This document shows, in pieces, positions 15,501 to 26,512 of a stretch of DNA of 64,000 bases (positions within the stretch are counted from its first letter, which is position 1; every line of letters starts with the position of its first letter). The notes under the pieces are model-generated. The model was given only the letters and a program-made list of their open reading frames with translations, ran no database searches and was not told the DNA's origin. The position numbers were made by a program, and so were the translations under genes. Where the stretch lies: assembly GCF_001039355.2 (NCBI RefSeq), contig NW_019775493.1, forward strand, positions 166,236 to 230,235, written 5' to 3'. This stretch comes from Lingula anatina. Its lineage: Eukaryota > Brachiopoda > Lingulata > Lingulida > Lingulidae.

Positions 15501-16930
15501 AGTAGCATCCTTTGCGCTTTACTGAGCCAATTGTCTGCAATAAAAAAGTACTTAAATTTTTGATGAAATTGTTTACTTGACCACAAANATATATCTGGTT
15601 TCTTTCTTATTTGTTTTCTTTTTAATGTTTCTATTTTTGTATTCCGTGAGAACCAAATTTTTAGTATAGTAGCATCCTTTGCGCTTTACTGAGCCAATTG
15701 TCTGCAATAAAAAAGTACTTAAATTTTTGATGAAATTGTTTACTTGACCACAAAAATATAATTATATCGAAATTGTGACTGATTCTCTGCAGGTTCAAGG
15801 ACGTTTTTCGACTTGGGGAAGACGCGCTGTTTATTCAGATACAAGGTGTACAAGGAGGGCCAGTACATGCCGCTGGATAAGTGCACGGGTTGTACTTGCA
15901 AGGTAATTGATAGGATATACATTTTAGCATTCAGAATGAACTAACGTTATTCTACATGTAGATTTAATAATTTGCAGAAATTAAATTAAGGAAACTCTCA
16001 CCAAGTTTTTTTGTCTTTGCAACTGAAAATGTTAATGGTAAAAGATGTTTGAATTATAAGAAAATTCAAATTCAAACGAACAATTTTCACGAATGACGCG
16101 ATCATCAAATGCTTTGGAATAATCGGTATTTTATTGTCTCCAGACTGGAACTATGGTGTGTGAGAGCGAGACTTGTCCACCACTCACGTGCGCCGAGGAC
16201 GAGATTATTCGAGATGAGGGATCCTGCTGTGCAAGGTGTAAACCCAAGAAAAAGTGCGAATACAATGGTGTTCTTCACGAGGTACGAAAATAAAATCAAA
16301 CCTTGGGCAGATTGAGATTTGAGATTTGATTATTCAAGTTGATTATTAAAAATGAGAAAGACATCGTTATCGAAAAAAAAAATTAAAAATCTGAAATCAA
16401 TAAAAAAAGAAATAATATAACATTCAGTCAGCTAAGACTAACGTTATAGAAGTTAATTTGTTCTTTCTACGTTCTTCTAAGCTATCCTCATCCTCTGAAT
16501 CATATTTGATCAATCACGACATGTTAACTATTACAGCATCGAGCAACATGGAAGCCAGATCTCTGCACCACCTGCACCTGTGACAATGGTTCCAGCAAGT
16601 GCGAGCTAGAACAGTGCAGCAACCGACTGGAGTGTCCCCCCAACCACCGCCTCCAGATGGTGTATGGACAGTGCTGCCCAAAATGTGTAGAAGGTGAGTT
16701 TCAGATTTATTATTTAAAATGTCGTCACCAGAGTTCGTTCTATTGGATGGACCGTGCACTTAAAGGCAGTAGATACAGCGAAAAGAGGCAGATAGCGAAG
16801 ATGAAACCCGGGGTGTTGGTATCGTGACCCAAATGATCTGAAGTGGGAAAAGTTATGGGTTTCTGTTGTTGACAGGACCAGGGCACGGAAATATATTACT
16901 CGGGCTCGATCGTTCGTCTCTTTGCCATAC

Positions 16931-16970
<40 letters not shown>

Positions 16971-18070
16971 TTTTGTCATTTCGTTTCGCGTGCTCCGCAC
17001 GACCCGTATTAATTCAATAGTTCGAGGTTAGTTAGAAAATAAAAGACAATTGGAATAGTATACGTTTCTTCCCCCATCAAGGTAGTATTTCGTCTTTTTT
17101 CATTTTCATTTTTTTCTTTTTTTGCGTGAAGAGAGAAAATACGCTTCATTTATAAATTGGATATGTAATTTTAACCCAAAGAGATTTTTGTGCAAACATT
17201 TTCTTACATAGTAGAAAATTAAGTTGAAAGAGAATACTTAATTCCAACATAATTAAAGACAAAACCTATGAGGGGCATTTTATTTATACAGACGTGTCTT
17301 TTTAGATAAATCTTAAAATATGACAGAAACCAGGTGACTATATCAACAACGCGTGTCAGTCTGCAAGGACAGATGTGAATAGATGATAAAATTAGAAACG
17401 AAATATTATGTATCACCAAAAATACCATTGTCCCAGCCTACGGATTTCCGACTTAGCAAATAACGTATGTGTGCTTAAGAGTCATTACGACAATTATAAT
17501 CATAATCATCATCAGCGGCTTATATCTATGTCTCTGTTGAGTCGTGTTATCATGGTAATATAAAGCAGCTAACCAGACCGCTATGGCGACCGACTTCCAA
17601 AAGAGTCGCGTATTATGGTGGCGCCAACAGTAATCAATGGCAAGTCAGTAAGTCAGGAGAGGATAACAGTTCCATGACTCTTTATGTCTGAAGACCTAAT
17701 TCATCAGTCGCCTGTCTATCTGGCTATTAATTACTATAAAGAACGTTGGTTATCTGGTGAGAGACGACATGCGGTATTTTCGAAACATAATGCATAAAGT
17801 TAATTAATAAATATTAATAAGAGTAATAAAAATGAAGAAATGAAGTAAAATGATAATGACCATAATGGTTTTTATAAATAGATAGTCTAATAAATGTGAA
17901 TTACAAAATGAAATAAGTTAAAATAATCAAAAATGAATATTATGAATTTGGTATTCAAAATCTTTATAATGAAGTTGGAACATCAGTAGGATCGTATTAC
18001 AAGTTGTGCTTGCTTTTACTTTTCTATTTACTTCCATTTATATTTGTCCCTTTGTTTTATTATTATTATT

Positions 18071-18114
<44 letters not shown>

Positions 18115-19388
18115 CTTTTCATTATTATTTTTCAAATTTCGATTAATCGTGGGAAAGTGAATTACTTCTATCTGTTTTAATATAATATATATTTTCATGC
18201 TAACTTTTTATCATCTTCAGAAGATGCAGTGTGCGCTGTCTTCGGGGACCCCCACTATCGCACCTTCGACGGGCGAATTTTCAACTTCCAAGGCACGTGT
18301 CGCTACGTGTTGGCCCAGGACTGTGCAAATAACTCCTTCTCCGTCCGCGTGCAAAACCACGCCCGATCCACCCACTCTTTCGCATGGACAAACCGAGTCA
18401 GCATCCACCTGGGAAAAACAAAAATAGTGCTCCAGCAGAATTTAGTCATTAAAGTGGACAATAAAAAAGTGGACATTCCGCATGTGAAGCTGGGGGCGTT
18501 CTCTGTAATGAAGAGCGGATATTCCGTCATTGTACGGACTAATGTTGGACTCAAAGTGATTTGGGATGGCGACAGTTACGTCGAGGTCGCAGTTCCGGCG
18601 AAATACAAAAGTAAAATGTGTGGACTGTGTGGAAATTACAACGGGATCGAAGCAGATGATTTCAAGGGTAAGAAAGGAGGACTCTATCTAAATGCGGATA
18701 AATTTGGAAACTCCTGGCGCATAGGCAGCAGAAAATCTTGTTACAAATCACACGCAAAGAAAAGATCAAGAGGCAAGAAGAACAGATACGATACATCGTG
18801 TAACAACGATTTCACGAAGAAAACCAGAGCCGCCGAAGAATGCAGCATTCTTAAGGGACAAGTGTTCTCCCAATGCCGTTCTAAGGTGCCAGTGAAGCAT
18901 TATTACAGGTCAGTATAATATCAAGACATCAATGAAATTCTCCTTGCTTTTCAGAAATAATCCCCGATAATCACCAGCAAAATTACTTCTGTTGTTATCA
19001 TTATTATTAGTTATACATAGTAGTAGTGGTGTTGTTAATTTTGTCATTATTTCTGTTATCATTATCATTTGCTAAGCCCAAGTAGGGCTACAGCACTTGT
19101 AAACATGATTGTACACGAAGTATTTGACGAAGAAGGAATAGAAATTATTCAGGCCTGCCCTGCTTAAAGATATATATCAAACAATACACACTTGAGCTTT
19201 GGTATAAATACATGAATCTAACTGAATATATTATTTTTCTTCACAGGTCGTGTATTACAGACATGTGTGAGTGTCCCAGTTCTCGACAGAATTGCGTGTG
19301 TGAATCTCTGAAAGCGTACGCTCGTGAGTGTGAGCGCAAGGGCGTTAAGATTGACTATAGTCAAACAACGTGCAAGGGATCCCGGTGA
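3595..19388 (+). CDS. BMPER: BMPER / Crossveinless-2-like secreted BMP regulator, 12 exons
   Basis: Coding exons: 3595-3685, 5267-5352, 9647-9749, 12021-12103, 12390-12480, 14414-14496, 15304-15403, 15793-15902, 16144-16281, 16537-16693, 18221-18908, 19247-19388; together 623 codons with consistent phases. Residues 1 to about 25 are a signal peptide with a hydrophobic core [15 protein letters not shown]. Five VWC domains follow; the first four are each built from a pair of exons in a repeating phase 1-0-1 pattern, and each ends in a CC..C motif. A VWD domain begins at the [11 protein letters not shown] motif (about residue 355) and contains [10 protein letters not shown] cysteine-rich C8-like tail follows. 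In the known family this secreted protein binds BMPs through VWC1 and chordin and HSPGs through other parts, and the GDPH site is cleaved. The vertebrate protein is about 685 residues and ends in a TIL domain. This one stops before any TIL domain. Exon 5 has a weak acceptor (its upstream tract is not pyrimidine-rich). Introns are large, up to 4.3 kb. Confidence 0.93.
12530..12800. repeat. imperfect direct repeat in BMPER intron 5
   Basis: Two stretches, about 12538-12660 and 12712-12800, share blocks such as AATATTTGGTnCCnnATTAGAAAT in the same order. They look like a diverged local duplication. No coding content is seen. Confidence 0.5.
15429..15754. repeat. 159-bp exact repeat flanking an assembly n
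   Basis: Bases 15429-15587 and 15596-15754 are the same sequence, separated by the single n at 15588 and a few bases. They lie in the BMPER intron between exons 7 and 8 and do not alter coding sequence. The exact identity across a one-base gap suggests an unmerged contig overlap rather than a biological duplication. Confidence 0.85.
16933..16969. repeat. (GT)n microsatellite
   Basis: A pure GT dinucleotide run in the last long intron of the BMPER-like gene. Confidence 0.95.
18073..18112. repeat. (GT)n microsatellite
   Basis: A second pure GT run in the same intron, about 110 bases before the VWD exon. Confidence 0.95.
18221..18908 (+). CDS. BMPER: VWD exon of the BMPER-like gene
   Basis: This single large exon (229 codons) encodes the whole VWD module and the start of the C8 region. 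It opens with [12 protein letters not shown] just after an AG acceptor and closes in phase 2 at TATTACAG before GTCAGT. GDPH is the acid-labile Asp-Pro cleavage motif shared by CV-2, mucins and RGM proteins. CGLCGNYNG is the VWD signature. A basic stretch ([10 protein letters not shown]) near the end could be a heparan-sulphate binding patch; that is inference. Confidence 0.95.
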
Positions 19389-19551
19389 CGTAACTCAACC
19401 GTCTTTTCGCCATTGGAATATTAAAGTAAGCTTTGCTTTTTATGACTCATTCAGTGCTTCATTTCTCCCTTGTACTTTTTAGAATTGCCCTAAAAATTGA
19501 CCTTTGATACGCACATTTTTACCACTTTATTGTAATAGTAGCATTAATTGC

Positions 19552-19557
19552 AATAAA
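19552..19557 (+). terminator. candidate polyadenylation signal of the BMPER-like gene
   Basis: AATAAA lies 164 bases after the stop codon at 19386-19388. Longer 3' UTRs are possible because further AATAAA-type signals exist downstream (for example near 21435). Confidence 0.5.
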
Positions 19558-19675
19558 ATAAACGCCTGTGATGGAAAGTGAAGAAAGTAAGAATTATTAC
19601 CATTAAGAAATATCTGACTTGTTGATTAAAATATCTTTGACTCATTTATTATCAAGACTAAACACAGTAGGACTC

Positions 19676-19843
19676 CAGGGGCGGATTGAGGCCGTCTTCT
19701 GGGTCTTCCAGAAGACGGTCAGATTTTCAAGTTTACATTAACAGGTATCTTATTTTTTCTGTCGGAAGACGGTCAGAAATGGAGGATGGATCAACAAAGA
19801 TAATTTGGAAGACTGTCAGAAAATATCTCTGGGTCCACCCCTG
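19676..19843. mobile_element. 168-bp hAT-like MITE with 5-bp target-site duplication
   Basis: The element starts CAGGGGCGGATT and ends GGTCCACCCCTG, whose reverse complement is CAGGGGTGGACC, so the termini are inverted repeats matching at most of the first 10 bases. It is flanked on both sides by the direct repeat GACTC (19671-19675 and 19844-19848). The interior holds repeated CAGAAGACGGTCAG-like motifs and no transposase. CAG-starting termini with a 5-bp duplication fit hAT-type elements; the subfamily is inferred. It sits in the 3' flank or UTR of the BMPER-like gene. Confidence 0.8.
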
Positions 19844-20007
19844 GACTCGGCGGCATCGCAAGCATTTAACCCCCGACTGACTCAAATTATGGCGCGACTA
19901 ATTTTGCTAATTACATATAATTTTCTTCACAGGTATTTTCCGACCTCGTGGTGCTGTGATGTGACGTCAGAGACCTGTGATATTTCCTACCTCACCGTAA
20001 TCTCATG

Positions 20008-21770
20008 ACCACAGCGATGATATATTACCTGGTGCTTCCCTGTCCACGCCTTTCGTGTTATTCTTAAGAAAAACCTTGCATTGCGTCAGTGGGAATAACT
20101 AAGAACAATTAAAACGTCGCTTCAGGAAAATAACTTTATTCCCAGTTTTCAGACAATCTTGTGCTAAAGTAGAAACCATAGTTGGTGCTAAGCAGTAATT
20201 TTATGCCCTGTTGTTGAAAGAAAATATGTTTTATTTTATACTTAATAGTCGTTAGGATTCAATCAACGTCGCCAATGACACATCTTCTGAGAAGATGTAG
20301 TGTCACAACCGGTATTGTGTTGCTTGTCTCAGCAACTGCAATCCGCATCAATGCAGCTTAACTTGAAAAATACTCAATTTAAAGTCAGTAAGTCTTGCCT
20401 AGTATAGCTAATATGATATTGTATTGCTACTGAAATCTGAGATTTTATCAGCATTAATTTTTCCTGTAAAATTTTGTTTTATTAGGAGTGTCTCCTGTTT
20501 TATATATATATATGAGACTCATTACCACATGTACATGGATACACTTTCAGGTCTGTCTATCAAATGGATTTAGAGACTTGGTTTAATTATTTTTCATATT
20601 TATCTACAAACAATTATATATATTGGGTGATAGTCTTTTATAATTGGAATTACGGATTTGTCTGGCAGGTTTTGATTTATATTTAGATGTCAGAAACAAT
20701 TTTGCTGTTTGTCAAAGAAAAAAGTTCTATGATAAAAATACACTACATGTATTGCTTTTTTATTTAACTTTTAAGAACTGATCATATTACTTTTAATACA
20801 TGTTCTGAGAAGGCCAAATGTCTTTTTAGAAATATACAATATACTGTACAGTGATCCCCTCCTCACTCTCTCTCAACATCTTAACAATACTGTAAGTAGT
20901 ACATAGATCACAAGAATATTAATTTTGATTCTAAATTATTTTTATTCATGAAACAATGCATTGTAAATACTTATTATGTTTTTCACCACTACATAAATAA
21001 ATATATATCCTTTTACCATATATTACTATTTATGGCAAATTTGTACATGCCACCTAAGTATATAATATATATTATATATTATACATTCTTCTATATTTAT
21101 GAGCAATTTGTAAATAAAAAAAGTCAGCAAATCCTAGATATATATTATATGTAAGATTATCTGTATTTATGATCCACCTGTACATATCACTTACCTTTTG
21201 TAAATGTATAAATATACAAATATATTCCTTAAGCTATGTATTACCCTTGTAATTTATTCACTCAGTGCAGCATATTTTACTCTTCAAGTTCTAAGCATTG
21301 GATATTAGAATTGGTGACTATATATGAAAATACTTTAAGTCATTCACTATTCATGTCATTCATTTTTATAATTGAGAATTTACACAATGATGTATTTTGA
21401 GAACTGAAGATCACTGTTTACGGAATTATATAAAAATAAAAGCAATTATCAGTGTTGAAAAGTGTCTTGTGCTGTTTTCCAGCTTTCTGCTGATTCAGGA
21501 TATCAACATTCACGTCAGCGTTTTTAATGAACAAAGACATTTAACTCCTCATTTAAGAGCAACTTGTCAACTTACCATAAACACTCACAATGTTTGAAAA
21601 TATGAGGAAAGCGCGATTTAAATGTTTGCAAAGTGTGCCTTTATTATTTTTCTTTTTATAAGTACACTATATATAAAGAGCGGCATCTGTACACTTGCCA
21701 TTCTCCGCCTGCGTTATATATTGGGATATTAAAAAATTCATTCCTAACTGCTGCAATATAGGCGGGATTC
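20008..21770. other. AT-rich intergenic DNA
   Basis: Very AT-rich with several short palindromic AATATATATT-like stretches (about 21060-21080) and polyadenylation-like signals. No coding exon was recognised. Part may be the long 3' UTR of the BMPER-like gene. Confidence 0.5.
21680..21745. repeat. dispersed repeat, copy 1 (pairs with 26285-26350)
   Basis: The core GGCATCTGTACACTTGCCAT and the flanking bases through GGGATATT recur in the same orientation near 26.29 kb. On the minus strand both copies read through the same peptide core, EWQVYRC. It lies just before a Tc1-like relic here but on the 5' side of an oppositely oriented relic there, so its relation to those elements is unclear. Confidence 0.6.
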
Positions 21771-22215
21771 AAAGCGTAATGGGGTTTGCAAAAAGATGGG
21801 GGACACTGGTGATGCCCAAAAGTTACCACGACGTGCCCGCCTGAGAAAGACGAGTGCCAGAGACGGCAGGCGTCTTTTTCTACTGCCGAGGCTACGAAAG
21901 TTTTTGTCTTGCAATGTTTGGCGATAGAGTGGCCGTGCAACAAGTAGCCTCTATTAGCAAAAGAAGGTATCCAAAGATGGTTCCATACTTCAAAGGAAGA
22001 AACCAGGGGTAAATCACTTATCACCTCGGTTAGCTGGTGGAGAAGAGTGACATGGGAAGCAAAAGCACTCGTTTGGACCCCATGTCGAATCTTGTGTCAT
22101 TTTGTATTTTCCGATGACTCCATATTCACCCTTAACAACAGGGGTGGATAAGTGAGAGCACATCATTGGTTATCTGCCAGTGAAGACGCGTTTCTTACAC
22201 ATGGCTGCCCTACAT
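21770..22215 (+). pseudogene. degraded Tc1/mariner transposase relic
   Basis: Frames on the plus strand show successive Tc1-like blocks broken by frameshifts and stops. A linker of the GRPRKTSARD type appears as RKTSARDGRRLF near 21835-21875. It is followed by a region ending SWWRRVTWEAKALVW (about 22030-22075) and then a catalytic-region block FSDDSIFTL (about 22105-22135) followed by a degraded RVR/HxG stretch. The Asp of FSDDS corresponds to the first catalytic acidic position in this family. The C-terminal DDE half is absent. It is non-functional. Confidence 0.65.
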
Positions 22216-22682
22216 ATTATACTGATATAATAACAACATAATTCATGCAAGGAAAAGCATTGGTCTGTAACCTGTAGTCAAGTTCTTGAAATTACCAAAT
22301 AGCATTAAAATTCGAAGTGAAAAACAAACAAGCCAAAAATCCATGTCTCATTTATCTTATGGTGCAATACTTTTGTTGTCCCCTGTATTAACAACCTGCA
22401 GTCAAAACCCTCTTTCCATATGTTATACTTTATTTAGTTCCTCGATAACCAAATCCTATCTTTAAATAATTCAAAACACTTTATATAAGACGATATGAAA
22501 ACCCATAGCATTGGCTGAACCCCCAAAACACGCAGGCTAACCTTGATATTCTTTTTCTTATGTATAACAATAAAGATGCAGGCGCTCAATAAGATAACTG
22601 ATTAAAACTTAATGAAAGATGCTACCTATATGATCAGTAGTTCTCCAGGCTGTCAGGTGGCTGCTCTGCGGATTCCAATACC

Positions 22683-24077
22683 ATGAACAGGGTCTTCCTT
22701 CGTTTGTGTAATTGCTTTTGTTCGACAAAAGGCCGAGCAATTTTTTCAATCGGCGGTCTGTTTTTTCTATTGTTTTCGTTCATAGTAGACACGAAGCACT
22801 CTAGTTCAGTAACACAAAGCGGACAAAATGGCACAGGTATCTGTCAACAGAAATATATCTACAATTACGTCCTGGAAGGTATTACCAGTGACGGCAATGG
22901 CACGCGTCTGTTAAAAGCACCCATCAGTAGTTGCTACATGAAAAGCTTCCCTTCTTGGTTGTTGAGGGAGAAGTTTGATGATGAACTCCACGTCAACGCC
23001 TCGTTTATGTCAGTGGCTTTGGCAGATGAGATGAAAAGGTGCAGCAATGGAAAAAGTGGACATTTAGATATTATTTTACGCGCAAAAGTGAGAAACTACA
23101 CGGCGAGCGGAAAGCTTCAAATGAATTACTTGTTGAAGCTGACAGTGAATTGCAGCTACGATCCAGTGGAAAGCGGTCATTTCCTGGGGATACCAGCCGT
23201 TATGTACGAACGACATGGCGGACCAGAGGATGCCAGGTTGTTTGTTGTGGATGGAAGCAATGTCATTGTTTATTCAAGAATAGTCGAAGGGTTTCTCTCC
23301 AGAGTGTATTTGTATAATATTGACACCAATGAGGGTCCGAAGCGAATACAAGTCAATGACATGGCCCTTCAAGGGTGGGAAAAGAACTGGGTACCGATTC
23401 AGTTCACAGCTTCGTTTCCACCCTATAGTCAAAGCTCCTACACAGCCAAAGACAAGACATTTTTTCTAGTTTATTCACTATTCCCATTCATTATGTTAAA
23501 ATGCGACTACGCCTCCGCCGTATGCTCCCAGCATAACGCTGTACCCGGATCAGATTTGAATAAAAAGTCTGACACGACTTTACCTGGGGACTCTATCAAT
23601 CCACTCAACCCGGCTCCTTCAAAACAAAGACGAGGGTCATCATTTCTCCGGAACGGCACACCGTTTCTGCATTACAAGGACGACCTTCATATAGCACTGA
23701 TTCACCGACGCTTTCGCAAAGTTTACCACGTTTACCTTGCGGTTCTAAGCTCCAGAACACTTAGTATTATATACATCAGCGAGCCTGTGCGATTTCACGC
23801 AGACCTTTACTGCATTACCATTCAGCCAAAATCTTTTTTCCCATTTGTGTATCCAACTTCACTGATATTGAAAAATCCGGATACGTTACATATTGGAGCA
23901 CACGTAAATGACAGAGAAGCCATCATGTTGAGAATGACCGGAGTTCAAAGCTTAATGAACTCTCTCTTGGAGAAAGACCACCACACCGGGCTATCAGACA
24001 CTGATATAAAACTGTACGTAGAGGCCCATGACTATGCGAAAAGAAGGCGATCATGCGCAAATCACTTTAGTTGGTAG
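22683..24077 (+). CDS. type II membrane protein, GH130/GT108-like beta-propeller (putative Golgi glycan enzyme)
   Basis: Intronless, 464 codons. A short basic cytoplasmic tail precedes a membrane anchor at about residues 19-36 (AIFSIGGLFFLLFSFIV); the rest is predicted luminal, with several N-glycosylation sequons. This is the layout of Golgi glycosyltransferases. The C-terminal half carries FLRNGTPFL (about residue 320) followed by IALIHRRF and a Y-H-Y block. Later it has FPFVYPTSLI and HIGAHVNDREAI, with Asp near 410. That order resembles the RGGTP, FHS/Y-H and FPxGL...GxND signatures of the GH130/GT108 five-bladed propellers that make or break beta-mannosides. The match is from memory of motif order, so the substrate and even the reaction are uncertain. 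The start at 22683 is chosen because it supplies the anchor. A truncated near-identical copy lies 4.9 kb downstream. Confidence 0.6.
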   Translation: MNRVFLRLCNCFCSTKGRAIFSIGGLFFLLFSFIVDTKHSSSVTQSGQNGTGICQQKYIYNYVLEGITSDGNGTRLLKAPISSCYMKSFPSWLLREKFDDELHVNASFMSVALADEMKRCSNGKSGHLDIILRAKVRNYTASGKLQMNYLLKLTVNCSYDPVESGHFLGIPAVMYERHGGPEDARLFVVDGSNVIVYSRIVEGFLSRVYLYNIDTNEGPKRIQVNDMALQGWEKNWVPIQFTASFPPYSQSSYTAKDKTFFLVYSLFPFIMLKCDYASAVCSQHNAVPGSDLNKKSDTTLPGDSINPLNPAPSKQRRGSSFLRNGTPFLHYKDDLHIALIHRRFRKVYHVYLAVLSSRTLSIIYISEPVRFHADLYCITIQPKSFFPFVYPTSLILKNPDTLHIGAHVNDREAIMLRMTGVQSLMNSLLEKDHHTGLSDTDIKLYVEAHDYAKRRRSCANHFSW

Positions 24078-24880
24078 CACAATTATTGCTAACGGTAATA
24101 ACATTGTTTGCTGAATTCCCCATCAGTAGACTGAAAAAAAAAAAAAAAAACATCAGAGAGCATCACTTGTAAAGCTATTACTGAACCCAGAGAAAAATGT
24201 ACTAAACTTGTATGCACATCTTCACGAAATTTAGGATAAAGGTCAAGTTAAATTCATATTCTAAAAGCCAGTGCCATACGCTCATGCAAATAACAAAACT
24301 AGGTAGATGTACCGATAGTTAGGGTTAAGGAAAAATGAGTAGCAATACGCTACCCCATGTAACCAAAGAAATTAACGTCATTTTCAATGCATATTTTACT
24401 GTCTTATGCATATTTTTCTTCATTTAAGAAAAGGGTAATACACGTTTTACTGAACAAAAAGCTGAGTGAGCAGGCGTATAAACAATACTTGGAGGTGTTT
24501 GATGCACTTTTCTTATGGTTGTTATTGATAGATGAAATACGGCTAAATTACTGACTTGATAATGTTTGTTATTAGGTATTTTGTTGGCTTTCACCAGGTT
24601 GTGAAGAAAAAGGTGTCTGAAATCTTTGTGGCATTTTTTTGTGGTTGAAAACTTGAATAAGTAATAGATAGAAAGCATTATAAGATAAACGAGAACATCA
24701 AGAAAATCTATAAGATGAATCGTTGTCAAGCTTGTAAATCTTTTTAAAAGATTTGTTAAGGGTCATCTATAATCATTGTGATCAAGTTGTAAACTGGGTC
24801 AGTTTCGACTCGAAGCCGACGGCTCATTTTATAATGCTCCGATTTTAGCCCACATGTACCACACACGTGTTACTGTTACT

Positions 24881-24964
24881 GTAATACGTATATGACAGTA
24901 ACACGTGTGTTACTGTAATACGTATATGACAGTAACACACGTGTTACTGTCATATACGTATTAC
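24881..24964. repeat. nested direct and inverted repeat (24-nt arms)
   Basis: A 24-base unit starting GTAATACGTATATGACAGTA occurs at 24881-24904 and 24915-24938 and inverted at 24941-24964. The last two are separated by only 2 bases and form a near-perfect 50-base palindrome around CACGTG. The duplicate cassette has only one half-unit at the matching place (about 29254-29275), so the array grew or shrank after duplication. Confidence 0.9.
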
Positions 24965-25685
24965 GGCGGTAAAAAGGATTTGAAAACCCTTGAAAAATCT
25001 TCATCTGACAAGGCACACCATACCCCCCCCCCCCCCCGAACACCACCACCACCAGGGAACACAGCACTGTCGTCTGCTCTTGAAGGGTGGGGAGTTAAAT
25101 CCCTTTGCATTCTGGTCACGCAACCAGGGTCACCGGATTGGGAAAATTGAGAAATAGTCTGGGAGTTTTTTGTTGAACACGTTCAGTTGTTAACATCTGA
25201 CAGACTAACATCTGTGTTAGTTACGCTTTTTTAAAGTCACAATCCTGTTTATAGATATCATTATTGCGTTAGTTGCGCTAGTAAGTGCCCCAACCCAAAA
25301 TAGGTTCTTAGTAATCCAATCCAAAATAGGTTCTTAGTAATCGCTTAACAGCGTCACAACTAAAACCGCAAGTAAATACCTATGGTAATTGAGTAGAAAG
25401 GCAGTTGCAACAGATTTTGCATCCAAATTCCATTTAAACAACTTTTAGAAAAATCTCTCAAATAGAGCTCAAAACGATTTGAACACAATCAGTACCAATG
25501 TTTTTTCAAGGATCCTGCTTTCAATATTCCCTTTTTAATTGGAGTTACCAAAGCCAGCCTTCGTTAGTAAGGAAACTGGCATCTGCTCATGTCGCCCTAC
25601 TTACTTATACCAGTGCTTGTTTGAACCAGATTTCAATTTAAAAGCAAGTGTCAGGCGAACCAGTGAGCTGTATATAAATAGCTCA

Positions 25686-26100
25686 CTAAGTTGTCAATAG
25701 AGGCCTAAGGGATATTATCCCATTCCTCCTGGAGTGCTTCTTGCAATTGGCGAACATTTTCGAGAGCTGGAACACGATGGCTGAAAACTCTGATCCAGAA
25801 CATTCCACAGGTGTTTGTTGGGCAACATGGTGCATGAGGGTGGTTCCTAATGCTACCAGTGTCTCTGAAGCGTGTTCCCAGACGGCTAACAGTGGAATGA
25901 TGCACATTCAGTTGGCAACTTCTGTTACTGACAAGCCAGCATTGAGCATGCTGATGGCACGCTCCCTCATGGTTCCAGACATCTGTGGCATGTTGACAAG
26001 TGGCAGAAATACACATTTTGGTGTGTCCTTTTATTGCCTAGGCGGTAGAGAGTGTCCGAGTATTGGTCTTGCAGATTGACCTCTACTCCGTCATGCTCCA
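25686..26100 (-). pseudogene. internally deleted Tc1/mariner transposase relic
   Basis: On the minus strand an N-terminal helix-turn-helix block, VHHSTVSRLGTRFRDTGS, is followed almost directly by C-terminal Tc1 pieces. These are HLWNVLDQ in one frame, equivalent to the (I)EHLWDxLD motif, and LQEALQEEWDNIP in another. The catalytic core between them is missing and frames are shifted, so this is an internally deleted copy. Its end near 25686 coincides with the right edge of the duplicated cassette. Confidence 0.8.
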
Positions 26101-26284
26101 TTAGTCTTATGGGTGTAAAAACTGAACCTTTAAGTATACTCACGGGGAGCGGCCAAGTGAAACCAGACCACTATAATTGATCAAAACAAATCCATCAGTT
26201 CACAAATAAACCATCAACCTGGGCATATTTCATGATTATCCATTTCAACTGACCATTTTAGTTTCGTGCGTTTATATTTTTGTT

Positions 26285-26350
26285 CAGTATATATTGAGGG
26301 GCATCTGTACACTTGCCATTCTCTGCCTGTGTTATGTAATGGGATATTTA
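26285..26350. repeat. dispersed repeat, copy 2 (pairs with 21680-21745)
   Basis: Same orientation and the same core GGCATCTGTACACTTGCCAT as the copy at 21.68 kb. Flanking similarity runs through GGGATATT. Confidence 0.6.
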
Positions 26351-26512
26351 AAATGTATTCTTTAGTACAGACGTCTACAATATTTTCAATATTAGCGGGT
26401 ATCAAATCGTCTTTTAAATATGAATAATATACAGACTATACACTTAATATGGAATGTTTATGTTTCAAAGGTATGTCAAGTTAAATTTATCATTTAATTC
26501 TAACACCCCATT

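Larger units (their letters stand above)
22560..25690. repeat. cassette duplication, copy 1 (enzyme gene plus flanks)
   Basis: Matches 27467-30020 in the same orientation. Homology begins in the 5' flank at AATAAAGATGCAGG, covers the single-exon gene and continues about 1.6 kb into 3' DNA. It stops at the AAATAGCTC motif, where copy 1 runs into a Tc1-like relic. Small indels distinguish the copies, including about 120 bases present near 24450-24575 in copy 1 only. Confidence 0.9.

Noticed and set aside
21656-22024. 122-codon minus-strand open frame
   Set aside because: It is antisense to the Tc1-like relic and overlaps the dispersed repeat; the plus strand explains the sequence better.
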